Of a stretch of DNA of 26,123 bases, positions 1-26,123 are shown piece after piece. Location of the stretch: NCBI GenBank assembly GCA_020650975.1, contig JAIPMN010114541.1, forward strand, positions 1 to 26,123. Direction: 5' to 3'. Both the position numbers and the translations under genes were made by a program. The notes under the pieces were generated by a model. The model was not told where the DNA came from and did no database searches. It was given only the letters and a program-made list of their open reading frames with translations. How positions within the stretch are numbered: the stretch's first letter is position 1; each line of letters starts with the position of its first letter. The DNA comes from Apostichopus californicus. Its lineage: Eukaryota; Echinodermata; Holothuroidea; Aspidochirotida; Stichopodidae.

Positions 1-250
1 GCTCTCTTCCCCTCCCTTTTTTTCTCCACACCTTTCTGTCTTTGTCCCTCTCCAGTTTATTCCCTACCCTAATCCTCTCTTTGTCCCTCCACAGTTTATC
101 TCCTTCCTCCCCTCTTTCCCTGTTGCTTTCTTCTCACCATCCATTGTCCACTTATAATCCCCTTTCATCTATCTCATTGTGTTCACCGTGCTCATTAACC
201 TGTCTGTTTTCTGTGCGTGTTTTTGTCCCTTCTGTTACTGTACTTGTCAT
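1..250. repeat. Pyrimidine-rich low-complexity tract
   Basis: The plus strand is strongly biased to C and T, with recurring phrases such as 'tttgtccctc' and 'cagttta'. An open frame here of about 70 codons is almost all Ser, Leu and Pro, as expected from composition alone, so I do not call it a gene. The tract runs directly into the ribozyme-like fold at 254-292 and may belong to the same Penelope-like relic, which is inference. Confidence 0.5.
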
Positions 251-253
251 TTA

Positions 254-292
254 GCCTCTGTAGAAGATCCTGCTAGGATCGAAACGTCAGGC
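254..292 (+). ncRNA. Degenerate hammerhead-ribozyme-like fold, Penelope-type
   Basis: The layout matches a minimal type I hammerhead. Stem I pairs GCCT (254-257) with AGGC (289-292). A core strand CTGTAGA (258-264) follows, then stem II GATCC (266-270) with GGATC (276-280) around a five-base loop. Next come GAAA (281-284) and ACGTC (284-288), whose palindromic ACGT would form a dimeric stem III next to the cleavage site. Penelope-like elements are known to carry such minimal hammerheads. The usual core is CTGANGA; here the conserved A is T, so the motif is probably inactive. A chance fold is possible, but all elements occur in the right order. Confidence 0.45.
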
Positions 293-426
293 CAACTTAC
301 TATTACACATTAAAGAAAACAACTTAGGGAAAGAATATTGAAAGATAACACCAAGTTTGTAAACGTCAATACTTTCAGTCAGTAACGCAAGGCTGTAATA
401 CTCAGTATACAGGCGAGAGATGCCTT

Positions 427-525
427 CTCACGAGTCATCTCCTCATGAGTCATTATACTCACGAGTCATTGTTCTCACGAGAAATATTCTCACGAGTAAT
501 TCTCCACATGAGATCCTTCCACGAG
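427..525. repeat. Degenerate tandem repeat, 15-16 bp period, ACGAG core
   Basis: CTCACGAGT or a close variant recurs at about 427, 442, 458, 474, 489, 504 and 518. Spacing is 14-16 bp over about seven copies. Copies decay toward the right (CTCATGAGT, CACATGAGA, TTCCACGAG). No coding frame explains it. Confidence 0.65.
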
Positions 526-1337
526 GCAAAGCCTCCATGTAAGAAACCATATAGTGTACGGAGCTAATTTGGGGTAATGTTACAAAGTCATCCTGATTGA
601 ACTTTAATCCATATATGATCGTAATAATAATATATGAAGAATAATCCAATAATATTATTTTGAGCTGTGTAACTTATTGCAATGTAAAGCTAGTAGTGCC
701 AACAGTTGGGAAATTATTCCAATGACTAACATTTTCATTGAAATATGTGCAACAGATTTGGAGGGCTGTAACATCTGAACCAACTTAGTTAAAGGACACA
801 AATTTGATGTGAATGGGCACTAAGGATTCAATGCGGTTTGAAATTCCATTCAGCTTGGACAGTTATTCTGGCCCTCACAAAAATTCTACAATGCTGACCA
901 CCCACCTAATTTGCGTTTTTTTCTCTTCTTTTTCTGTAACGGAAGTTTTAGGTGTAAAGATTATAGTTTGTTGTTACATTGAAAATTTTTACATATAACA
1001 GTAATATTTCTGAGAACTAAACTCTCCTACTTACAAATGCTCGACCAGATTTATGATATTTGTTTTGCCAATTTTGAGAAAACAATTTTGGAAGATATAC
1101 TCTATAAAAGAAATTGAAAAAAAAACACCCTTTCTAATCCATAGTTCAACATTTTAATCAAAATTACACCCCTCATGCACAAATCTAGCTATCTGACTTC
1201 AGTCACTATTTTTGTCTAAACTTACAAAATACTTACTAAGTTGTTTTGAAACTTCTAAACGTCTGAATTCAGATTTCTGGTTGACCAGTTTTGGTTCTAG
1301 CCCAAAAATTGTTCATCCTAGATTCATGGCTTACCGT
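526..1337. other. Non-coding stretch, nothing recognised
   Basis: AT-rich sequence with only short chance frames. It lies downstream of the poly(A) signal of the minus-strand gene. I see no domain, RNA gene or clear repeat. Confidence 0.4.
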
Positions 1338-1343
1338 TTTATT
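1338..1343 (-). promoter_or_regulatory. Poly(A) signal AATAAA of the RCBTB-like gene
   Basis: TTTATT on the plus strand reads AATAAA on the minus strand, about 270 bases past the stop codon. This is the first good signal after the stop, so 1344-1613 is the likely 3' UTR. Transcript data would be needed to fix the cleavage site. Confidence 0.5.
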
Positions 1344-1613
1344 ATAAAGATAGATTCTTTGAAATATGTTAGCCTTCTATGAAACTAAAACAAAAGCAAA
1401 TATGTTTGTATCATGATGGCAAGCATACCATTAATTGGAGGAGTGTTTTCTGTGTGTTTGCTTGGGGTTAGAGGGAGGGGGGCTGTTGGTAACGCGAATT
1501 TACTGTATATGTAATTCTAACCAGCTGTGCTATGTAATGTCTATGGTAGTATTTCCCCTGTTGTCTGACTGGAGAATCAAATCCCCTCTTCTTGCAGCAG
1601 TAATGCACCATTT
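1344..1613 (-). other. Predicted 3' UTR of the RCBTB-like gene
   Basis: Sequence between the TGA at 1614-1616 and the AATAAA at 1338-1343. An 86-codon plus-strand frame overlapping it (1435-1695) is only the opposite strand of the last exon and UTR. Confidence 0.45.
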
Positions 1614-21065
<19,452 letters not shown>

Positions 21066-21360
21066 CTACAATGAAAAATCAAAGCAAGAAGTGGCTTGTA
21101 GATTTGTAGTGCTAGCTTACTAAACTACACCCTTCTCTCAACCCACCCCCTTTTCATATACCATCTTACCTCAAAGGAAACAATTTAAACCCAAAGCTAT
21201 ATAATCAAATCCAACTTACATCCAATTTGCCAACTTAAATATTTTTGTGTTATTATTGGTGCCTTCCAATCATAAGGTTAGAGTCACTCCAAGATTAATG
21301 TATGTCGCCCAGTTACAGAGTTGTCGACAATTAATAATCATGGACATTAAATATGAATGT
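21066..21360. other. Sequence upstream of exon a, no exon found
   Basis: The missing first exon or exons of the RCBTB-like gene should lie to the right of 21065. I see no RCC1-like segment with a matching two-base phase here. Confidence 0.4.
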
Positions 21361-21364
21361 AAGA

Positions 21365-21445
21365 GACTGACTTCGGTCAGCTTGCGGCTTTGATAAGCCA
21401 ATGAGGCTTCTTTGCAAGTTTCTGCTTCCAAAATACATACATACA
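21365..21445. repeat. Two adjacent stem-loops plus (ATAC)n tail
   Basis: CTGAC (21367-21371) and GTCAG (21376-21380) enclose TTCG, making a C(UUCG)G tetraloop hairpin. GGCTT (21386-21390) and AAGCC (21395-21399) enclose TGAT. A short ATACATACATACAT run follows from about 21433. This layout suggests the structured 3' end of a retroelement on the plus strand, which is inference. Confidence 0.55.
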
Positions 21446-21693
21446 TTATTAATATTTAATATTTGTGTATTTTGCAACTTGCTAAGTGTGTGCTAGTTAA
21501 TATTTCCTAGCACTATTATTTGCTATAGGTTATTTATTGATTTAAAACTGGAAAACATCTTCCACTTATTGGAAATGTGTATGTACACAGAAAACAAGGG
21601 TACCATCAGACTATGAAATTGTATGCAAAGAGCTTCATGTAGAAATTTGTCATAAAATGATATAACATTGACTACAGCAGACAATCAATAATG

Positions 21694-21860
21694 TCATTCT
21701 CATGTTGAGGCAGAGTGGGTAGGTGAGAAAGTGAAGAGAAAATGAAGGGGAGAGGGCAAGTGCAGGAGAGAGGGCAGATGAAGGGAGAAGGGGAGAAGCG
21801 ACGAACAGCTAGTAAGGGATGTGATGAGCAGGTAGAAATGAGGGAATGTGAAGGGGAATT
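21694..21860. repeat. Purine-rich low-complexity tract
   Basis: Plus strand is dominated by G and A (GAGAGGGCA, GAAGGGGAGA and similar words). A 100-codon minus-strand frame across it is Ser/Pro/Leu-rich, a compositional artefact. It resembles the tract at 1-250 in inverse orientation only in composition; I see no extended match. Confidence 0.6.
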
Positions 21861-22283
21861 GCACTGGTGAGAGATGTTAACAACTAGTAATAACTTTAAT
21901 TGGCGTGAATGACTACAACGAGCACATAGAATTATTTCGAGCTGAGCTAGGCTGTAGTAAAAGGATAGCTGCAAAAATGGTGAGAATGAACTTACATTGT
22001 AGAATAGCCAGAGCGTACAGTTTGATTTCTGTTATCAGAAGCACATGGGGTGCTTGCGTTTATTATGACTCCCATTCCGTACATTTCATCTCTCTTTCTT
22101 TCATGTTTGACATACATATCATTCATTATTTGTTATCATTAAAACAGGTAACTTGTATGAAACTTCAGAATGTATGGAGAACTGTTAACAATATTTTATG
22201 AAGAATAATACAACAAACAAAAACGAAAGGATTAAAAACGATCAATCACTACACAGCTAATTTTGTACTTATTTTTGTTTTGT
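21861..22283. other. Stretch left of the gypsy relic, no LTR recognised
   Basis: A 98-codon plus-strand frame (21905-22201) has no family signature. If the gypsy element were complete, its 3' LTR would be expected here, but I see no TG...CA-bounded repeat matching another part of the window. Confidence 0.4.
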
Positions 22284-22530
22284 TTACGTGTACAAGATAA
22301 AATCTGTAAAGTGATTTGGAATGTTCCTGGTACGTTTTACTGACAGACTGCAGTGCCTTAAGTGGTTTTGTTCCCTTATCATAGTCATATTTTGGTTCCT
22401 TTGACTTTTCTCAAGCTGATCCTTCACAGTTTCAGGATCAACATGACATGGTTTGAGCATAGATGAGTGAATTGGAAGTTTAGAGTTTAAACTCCTACCT
22501 ATCAAAGGTCGTGCTGGAGATCTTCCTATT
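22284..22530 (-). pseudogene. Gypsy integrase C-terminal region
   Basis: It encodes PARPLIGRSLNSKLPIHSS, MLKPCHVDPETVKDQLEKSQ and later LSVKRTRNIPNHFTDFIL. The (S)PA..L(M/I)GR...(L)P motif is characteristic of the segment after the integrase core in Ty3/gypsy elements. About 70 bases separate it from the NGLAER segment, including stops. Confidence 0.75.
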
Positions 22531-22639
22531 ATCTCTAGCAGGGTGGTGCGGTACTACAGAAAGACAAGATATGGATTATCTGCTTTTAACATCAATTTCT
22601 TGATTGTTAGAACTTACCTCTCTGCTAAACCATTTGATC

Positions 22640-22930
22640 GAAGAGGAAATGGGGATGATGTTATGTGTTTGAATTCCCAATCTGTTTCAAACTTTCGTAA
22701 TTCCCCAGAATCATAACATGGACCATTGTCAATGTTTGAGGTATTCCATACAGACTTAACGCTGACTTCAATGCTATAATTACAGTTTGTGATGTAATAT
22801 ATTTTCTTCGTTTCACTATCTCAGGATACTCAGAATAGTAGTCCATAATTAGGCAATACTACTCACCTTTAAATTGAAAAAGATCACTTGCAACTTTTGC
22901 CCAAGGGTGATCTGGAATGTCATGTTCCCT
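22640..22930 (-). pseudogene. Gypsy integrase catalytic core, broken
   Basis: DHPWAKVASDLFNLK near 22900 holds the first core Asp region. MDYYSEYPEIVKRRKY follows after an in-frame stop. The NGP segment lies in a third frame near 22725, and NGLAER near 22625 marks the third catalytic residue region. The frame changes show decay; no single open frame covers the core. Confidence 0.75.
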
Positions 22931-23001
22931 GCATAGGTTCTCTTGGATGTTGCCTAGCTAAGGTATTACATCTTGAACAGTACATAACCATTTCTTTTAT
23001 T

Positions 23002-23343
23002 TTAAAAAATCATCCCTGGCCAGTACAACATTTCCCTAGCTCTCTCTTTACTTCTAACAATTCCTTGGTTAACCTCATGTATCTTTGACAATATTTCTTT
23101 TCTTAAAGATTGAGGACCAATGATTTTAGCACTTTTGAACAGTACCCCATCAACTATTGTTAATTCGTCCCTCACCGTCCAGTAAGGTTTTGCCTCAATA
23201 GGACATTGATGTATTTGTTCTGGGCATCCTTCGATTACAACCATGCAAACTACTGCCAAATTTTTATCATTGGCAGTCTCTTTTGAACTCCTCAAATTTT
23301 CTGTGCTAATTAGAGTTAGTTCCTTCACCACACTAACCTCCAA
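23002..23343 (-). pseudogene. Gypsy integrase zinc-binding region and linker
   Basis: A 113-codon open stretch. It includes YWTVRDELTIVDGVLFKSAK, then IHEVNQGIVRSKERAREMLY and WPGM. The second His of the usual H...H pair is Asn here (HEVNQG), and the Cys pair expected after WPGM is not in frame. So the zinc knuckle is damaged. Confidence 0.82.
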
Positions 23344-23506
23344 TGGACATTCAAGTGTTATTCCAAAATCTGGAAGATATGCACAACTTAGGGTGTCTGT
23401 TATGCATAATTCCTTGCCCTTTTTATAGCTGACATCAACAACACATAGTGTTCTAATTGCATTATCATTCTTTGCAGTCGCAAAGGAGCCTTACACAAAG
23501 GTTTCT

Positions 23507-23695
23507 TTAAGATAATCTCCAACGGACTATTTGGCTGCAGTTTTCTTCAGCTGTCCTCAATGCCTTTGAAGCATACGCAATTGGTCGTCTTTGCTGTAAC
23601 AAGGCTGCCCCTAGTCCTTTTGAAATAGCATCAACTGATAATGTTAGCTCTTTGTTTTCATCATAGTAAGCTAGCACTGGTGATTCACACAACAA
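23507..23695 (-). pseudogene. Gypsy RNase H region
   Basis: Open for 62 codons with ESPVLAYYDENKELTLSVDA, GLGAALLQQRRPIAYASKAL and AEENCSQI. This is the typical start of Ty3/gypsy RNase H, and the first acidic residue (SVDA) is kept. The frame ends at a stop shortly after QIVRW, where relatives continue. Confidence 0.85.
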
Positions 23696-23699
23696 TTTC

Positions 23700-24604
23700 T
23701 TAAGCTTGTTGAAGCAATTTTCATGAACTTTGGTCCAATGCTACTCAACTGATTTTAAAGTAGTTCTCTTAATGGACTTGTTGCCCCTGACAAATTTGGC
23801 AAGAACTTGTTTAAAAATTTTAGCGTACCAAAGAATCTGCAAACACTTTCCACATTTTCCGGGCTTGGCATTTCTAGTATCGCCTCTGCCTTCTGTTGAT
23901 CACATTTGAGACCATCTCCTGACATTATGCACTAGGTAAGTTACTTCTGATGCTTTAAATGTACACTTGTTTTGATTTAGTTTCACGTGTTGTTCTTTTA
24001 AGATCTGTAACGCTCTTTTGACACGTACATCATGTTCAGCCTCAGCACGGCCATAGATCAGTACGTCATCTATGACAGGTTTGCCATATGCCTTTGGAAA
24101 ATTTCAGGTGCTACATTGATACCAAAAGTTAATCTGTGGAACCGATATCTACCAAAAAGTGTGTTGAAAGTAGAGTTTGAAACTTGCTTCATCTAGCTTA
24201 CATTGCCAGTACCCCGAAGAGGCATATAGAACTGTGAAATATTTTGAACCATTCAAATGTGTGACTACTTGTTCAATTGAGTTCATGGAATATTGCTCCC
24301 TTTTCAATGCTTTGTTTAGATACAGAAGATCTGTGCAAACTCTTAAATCTCCATTCGGTTTGATAGGCGTTACAAGACTATTGACCCACTCTGTCGGTGC
24401 AATATGTATACTATAACTTCAGCATCTTCCATTTTCTGTAATGCTTTTTTCAGTGTTGATCTCTGAGCAATTGGATATTCCTAGGTGGGTGAATTTTGGT
24501 GAAGCATCCTTTTTCACTTTCAGGTTTATTTCTCCTAACAAACATCCTAATCCTGTAAATAATTGTTTGTCCTTACATTCCTGTATGAAATTTTCTTTAG
24601 TCAT
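23700..24604 (-). pseudogene. Gypsy reverse transcriptase, broken
   Basis: The LFTGLGCLLGEINL leader of the RT is near 24550. TPIKPNGDLRVCTDL follows at about 24350. The motif A segment reads FTVLYASSGYWQ at about 24204-24238, with Tyr where the first catalytic Asp belongs. The second Asp pair is kept as VIDDVLIYG at about 24048-24076. Stops and shifts occur between these segments. The family match is strong; activity is excluded. Confidence 0.8.
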
Positions 24605-25045
24605 ACAGGTATGACCTGAACTGATCCCTTTCCTTTGGAATTTGAGTCTTTAACTTTGGTGTGACCTTGAACAACTGAATACACTCTCTTGATTACTTTC
24701 AATTCTTTCTCACATGTGTCAACACCCAGTAGAGGTTGTGAAGCTACCTCTATGATATGAAATTTAATTGGGTACATCTTTCTTTTTAACTCGCAAAGCA
24801 ATGTAGTCTTTCCCATTATTCTGATATGATCCCCACTATAGGATACCAATTTCTTTTTACTCTTTCTCATTTGATCAGCATTTGTTAGGTTTAACTTATC
24901 ATTCTCTTTTTGAGTATTTTACACGCTGCACCACTCTCAATTTTACATGAAACTCCTTTACTAGAATCCTTAATTGTACTTTCCACCGATCCTGATTCTT
25001 GTTTTTGTGTTCAGCTGAGTCCAATGAGTCTATAAAAATGGTTAT
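24601..25045 (-). pseudogene. Gypsy protease region, broken
   Basis: TIFIDSLDSAEHKN near 25040 leads to KIESGAACKIL near 24930, where functional proteases have a D(T/S)GA active site; the Asp is Glu here. After a frame change come YSGDHIRIMGK and FHIIEVASQPLLGVDTCEK, with the (P)LLG flap-partner motif intact. At least two frameshifts separate these parts. The protease would be inactive. Confidence 0.75.
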
Positions 25046-25050
25046 TCTTG

Positions 25051-25083
25051 TAATGTAATGTAATGTAATGTAATGTAATGTAA
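25051..25083. repeat. (TAATG)6 pentamer tail
   Basis: Six full TAATG units plus TAA, directly after the LINE 3' end as read on the minus strand. This is the element's own terminal repeat rather than an independent microsatellite. Confidence 0.88.
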
Positions 25084-25097
25084 ATAAAATCTTATAT

Positions 25098-25127
25098 AGC
25101 GCACTACGCGCGATGCATCTGTGCGCT
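25098..25127 (-). other. LINE 3' terminal stem-loop
   Basis: AGCGCAC (25098-25104) and GTGCGCT (25121-25127) are exact reverse complements with a 16-base loop. It sits next to the tail and is the likely recognition structure for the element's own reverse transcriptase. Confidence 0.65.
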
Positions 25128-25371
25128 TTACAAAATATCTAGAATATACAATGACATAAAACAATAAATAGAAAAAACAGGAAATACAAATACCATCTAC
25201 AGAAAAATACATGAATATGAGATCGAAAAACTAATAAAAGCACTGATGAAGCGTAAAGCGATAAAACAGATTGACTACAAAATCTACAATTTGAATGCTA
25301 AAAAGTGAAAATTCCAATTGAAGTTAGAACCTAAAAACCAACACGACAGAACAACATAAAATCTAAAAATC

Positions 25372-25922
25372 TTAGAAACCATCTTGGTAGTGCTGTTGAA
25401 AGAGATGCGTTTTCAGGTGTGACTTGAAGGAGGTGAAGTCCGTGATCATACGAATTCCGGGAGGCAGCTCGTTCCAAAGATCAGGTGCGGCGACCGAGAA
25501 TGCTGTAGGGCCATAGTGCTTCTTGTTATTGGTGTTGCGAGGAACGAGAGTGAACGGCTTAGAGCGAAGGGCGCGTTTGGGTACCCGAGGTGTGATCAAC
25601 TCAGACAGGTAAGACGGTGCCATTCCGTGTATGCATTTAAATGCAGTAATTAAAATTTTGAATGTTATGCGTTGGTGTATAGGTAGCCAATGTAGATCGT
25701 AGAGGATAGGAGTGATGTGTTCGTGACGTCTTGAACGAGTGATCATGCGAGCGGCTGCGTTTTGGATAGTCTGTAGAGGATGAAGTGCAGTTTTAGAAAG
25801 ACCGTTCAGAAGAGCATTACAATAGTCAAGACGGGATGTAATAAAAGCATAAAAGCATGTATCATTAGTAACGAAGGACTCTGCATCTACGGCCGGAATA
25901 ATATCAGCGTCCTCTTCACTGA
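25372..25922 (-). pseudogene. LINE reverse transcriptase C-terminal fragment
   Basis: An open stretch ending at a stop at 25372. It holds FYAFITSRLDYCNALLNGL, TIQNAAARMITRSRRHEHI, LHWLPIHQRITFKILITAFK and GMAPSYLSELI. It finishes with DLWNELPPGIRM and FKSHLKTHLF. SRLDYCN, LHWLP and the PSYLSEL/LWN.LP pattern are hallmarks of the C-terminus of CR1/L2/Jockey-group LINEs. The 5' part including the YADD catalytic box is missing. The last 180 codons have no stop, so the copy is fairly young. The start is a truncation point, not a real start codon. Confidence 0.85.
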
Positions 25923-25959
25923 TACCTGAAAAAGCATAATCATTGAGAGCATATTATAG

Positions 25960-26040
25960 GCAGGTACATGGTAAGATTATTATTGTTATCATCGTGCTTT
26001 GTCCACGCTAAGCACTCTCCAGAGCTCTGTAAACAATATA
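25960..26040 (-). repeat. Second LINE/SINE 3'-tail-like piece
   Basis: On the minus strand, GAGAGTGCTTAGCGTGGAC is followed by AAAGCACGATGATAACAATA and then (AAT)-rich sequence. This resembles the AAAGCGCTATATAA...AATAAT ends of CR1/L2-type elements. It is short and degenerate, so the call is tentative. Confidence 0.35.
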
Positions 26041-26123
26041 AAAAGAAAAAAAAAGACAATCATAAACAAGATGACTTTAAAAATTTCTGATGGTTCCAAC
26101 CGGACGTGTAATTGTTTAGCTTC

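Larger units (their letters stand above)
22284..25045 (-). mobile_element. Ty3/gypsy retrotransposon pol relic
   Basis: Reading right to left, the minus strand shows aspartic protease, reverse transcriptase, RNase H, and integrase zinc-binding, core and C-terminal regions, the standard Ty3/gypsy order. Every region has frameshifts or stops, and several catalytic residues are replaced. No LTRs, primer-binding site or gag were recognised. The right end abuts a LINE tail at about 25046, suggesting that the LINE inserted into this relic or replaced its 5' part. It lies upstream of the first visible RCBTB exon on the same strand. Confidence 0.85.
25051..25925 (-). mobile_element. 5'-truncated LINE (CR1/L2-like) with (TAATG)n tail
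   Basis: The minus strand runs from reverse transcriptase C-terminal coding (about 25922-25372) through a 3' UTR to a conserved stem-loop (25098-25127) and a pentamer tail (25051-25083). CR1/L2-type elements end in short tandem repeats after a GCGC(T/A)-rich structured tail. It abuts the gypsy protease relic on its left. No target-site duplication was identified. It is truncated at the 5' end. Confidence 0.82.

Noticed and set aside
42-254. Ser/Leu-rich 70-codon frame.
   Set aside because: Explained by pyrimidine-rich composition; no domain and no splice context.
21987-22060. Candidate upstream RCBTB exon ending TACAAT|GTAAGT on the minus strand, whose two leftover bases would join in frame to exon a.
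   Set aside because: The joined frame is open but the translation shows none of the expected RCC1 strand (no DGE.Y.WG pattern), and no clear start is evident. Frame agreement alone has a one-in-three chance.
25879-25925. Host exon with an acidic SEEDAD segment after a TTTTTCAG acceptor at the right end of the LINE.
   Set aside because: CR1/L2-type reverse transcriptases have a similar (L)SEEDA segment just before HAF(I/V)TSRLDYCN, so it is more likely LINE coding sequence.

Overview
The window looks like nuclear DNA of an invertebrate animal. It is AT-rich and dominated by introns. One host gene is split into short exons with GT/AG junctions, and the rest is littered with decayed retroelements, tRNA-derived SINE-like pieces and simple repeats. 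The mixture of an RCBTB-type gene, LINEs with microsatellite tails, a Ty3/gypsy pol relic and a KRBA2/GIN-type integrase suggests a marine deuterostome such as an echinoderm. That placement is inference; nothing here fixes the species.

The backbone is a minus-strand gene for an RCC1 and BTB domain protein (RCBTB1/RCBTB2-like). Twelve coding exons lie between 21065 and 1614. All eleven junctions keep reading phase, and the final exon ends in TGA at 1614-1616, with an AATAAA signal at 1338-1343. The visible part encodes 438 residues plus one split codon: RCC1 propeller blades, then a BTB domain, then a BACK-like C-terminus. Compared with about 530-550 residues in vertebrate RCBTB proteins, roughly the first 90-110 residues are missing. 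Their exon or exons were not found in 21066-26123 and probably lie to the right.

Region by region. 1-600 holds a pyrimidine-rich tract, a degenerate hammerhead-ribozyme-like fold of the kind found in Penelope-like elements, and a 15-16 bp periodic repeat. 1338-2290 holds the last two exons and the 3' UTR. 2291-10596 is one large intron. It contains about 105 bp tandem repeats with a degenerate copy of an exon edge, a LINE 3' end with an (AGT)36 tail, and a plus-strand, apparently spliced but broken integrase gene in four pieces (3692-6890). 10597-21065 carries the remaining ten exons, with a 27 bp minisatellite, a GC-rich patch and three SINE-like pieces in the introns. 21066-22283 holds a double-hairpin repeat and a purine-rich tract. 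22284-25045 is a minus-strand Ty3/gypsy pol relic (integrase, RNase H, reverse transcriptase, protease) with frameshifts and lost catalytic residues. 25051-25925 is a 5'-truncated LINE that abuts it, and a second LINE-tail-like piece lies near the right edge.

The mobile elements do not work together with the host gene: all are broken relics in or beside its introns. The most interesting points are the splice-structured antisense integrase, the ribozyme-like fold, and the tandem array that copies an exon edge. I did not find a convincing new biological system.
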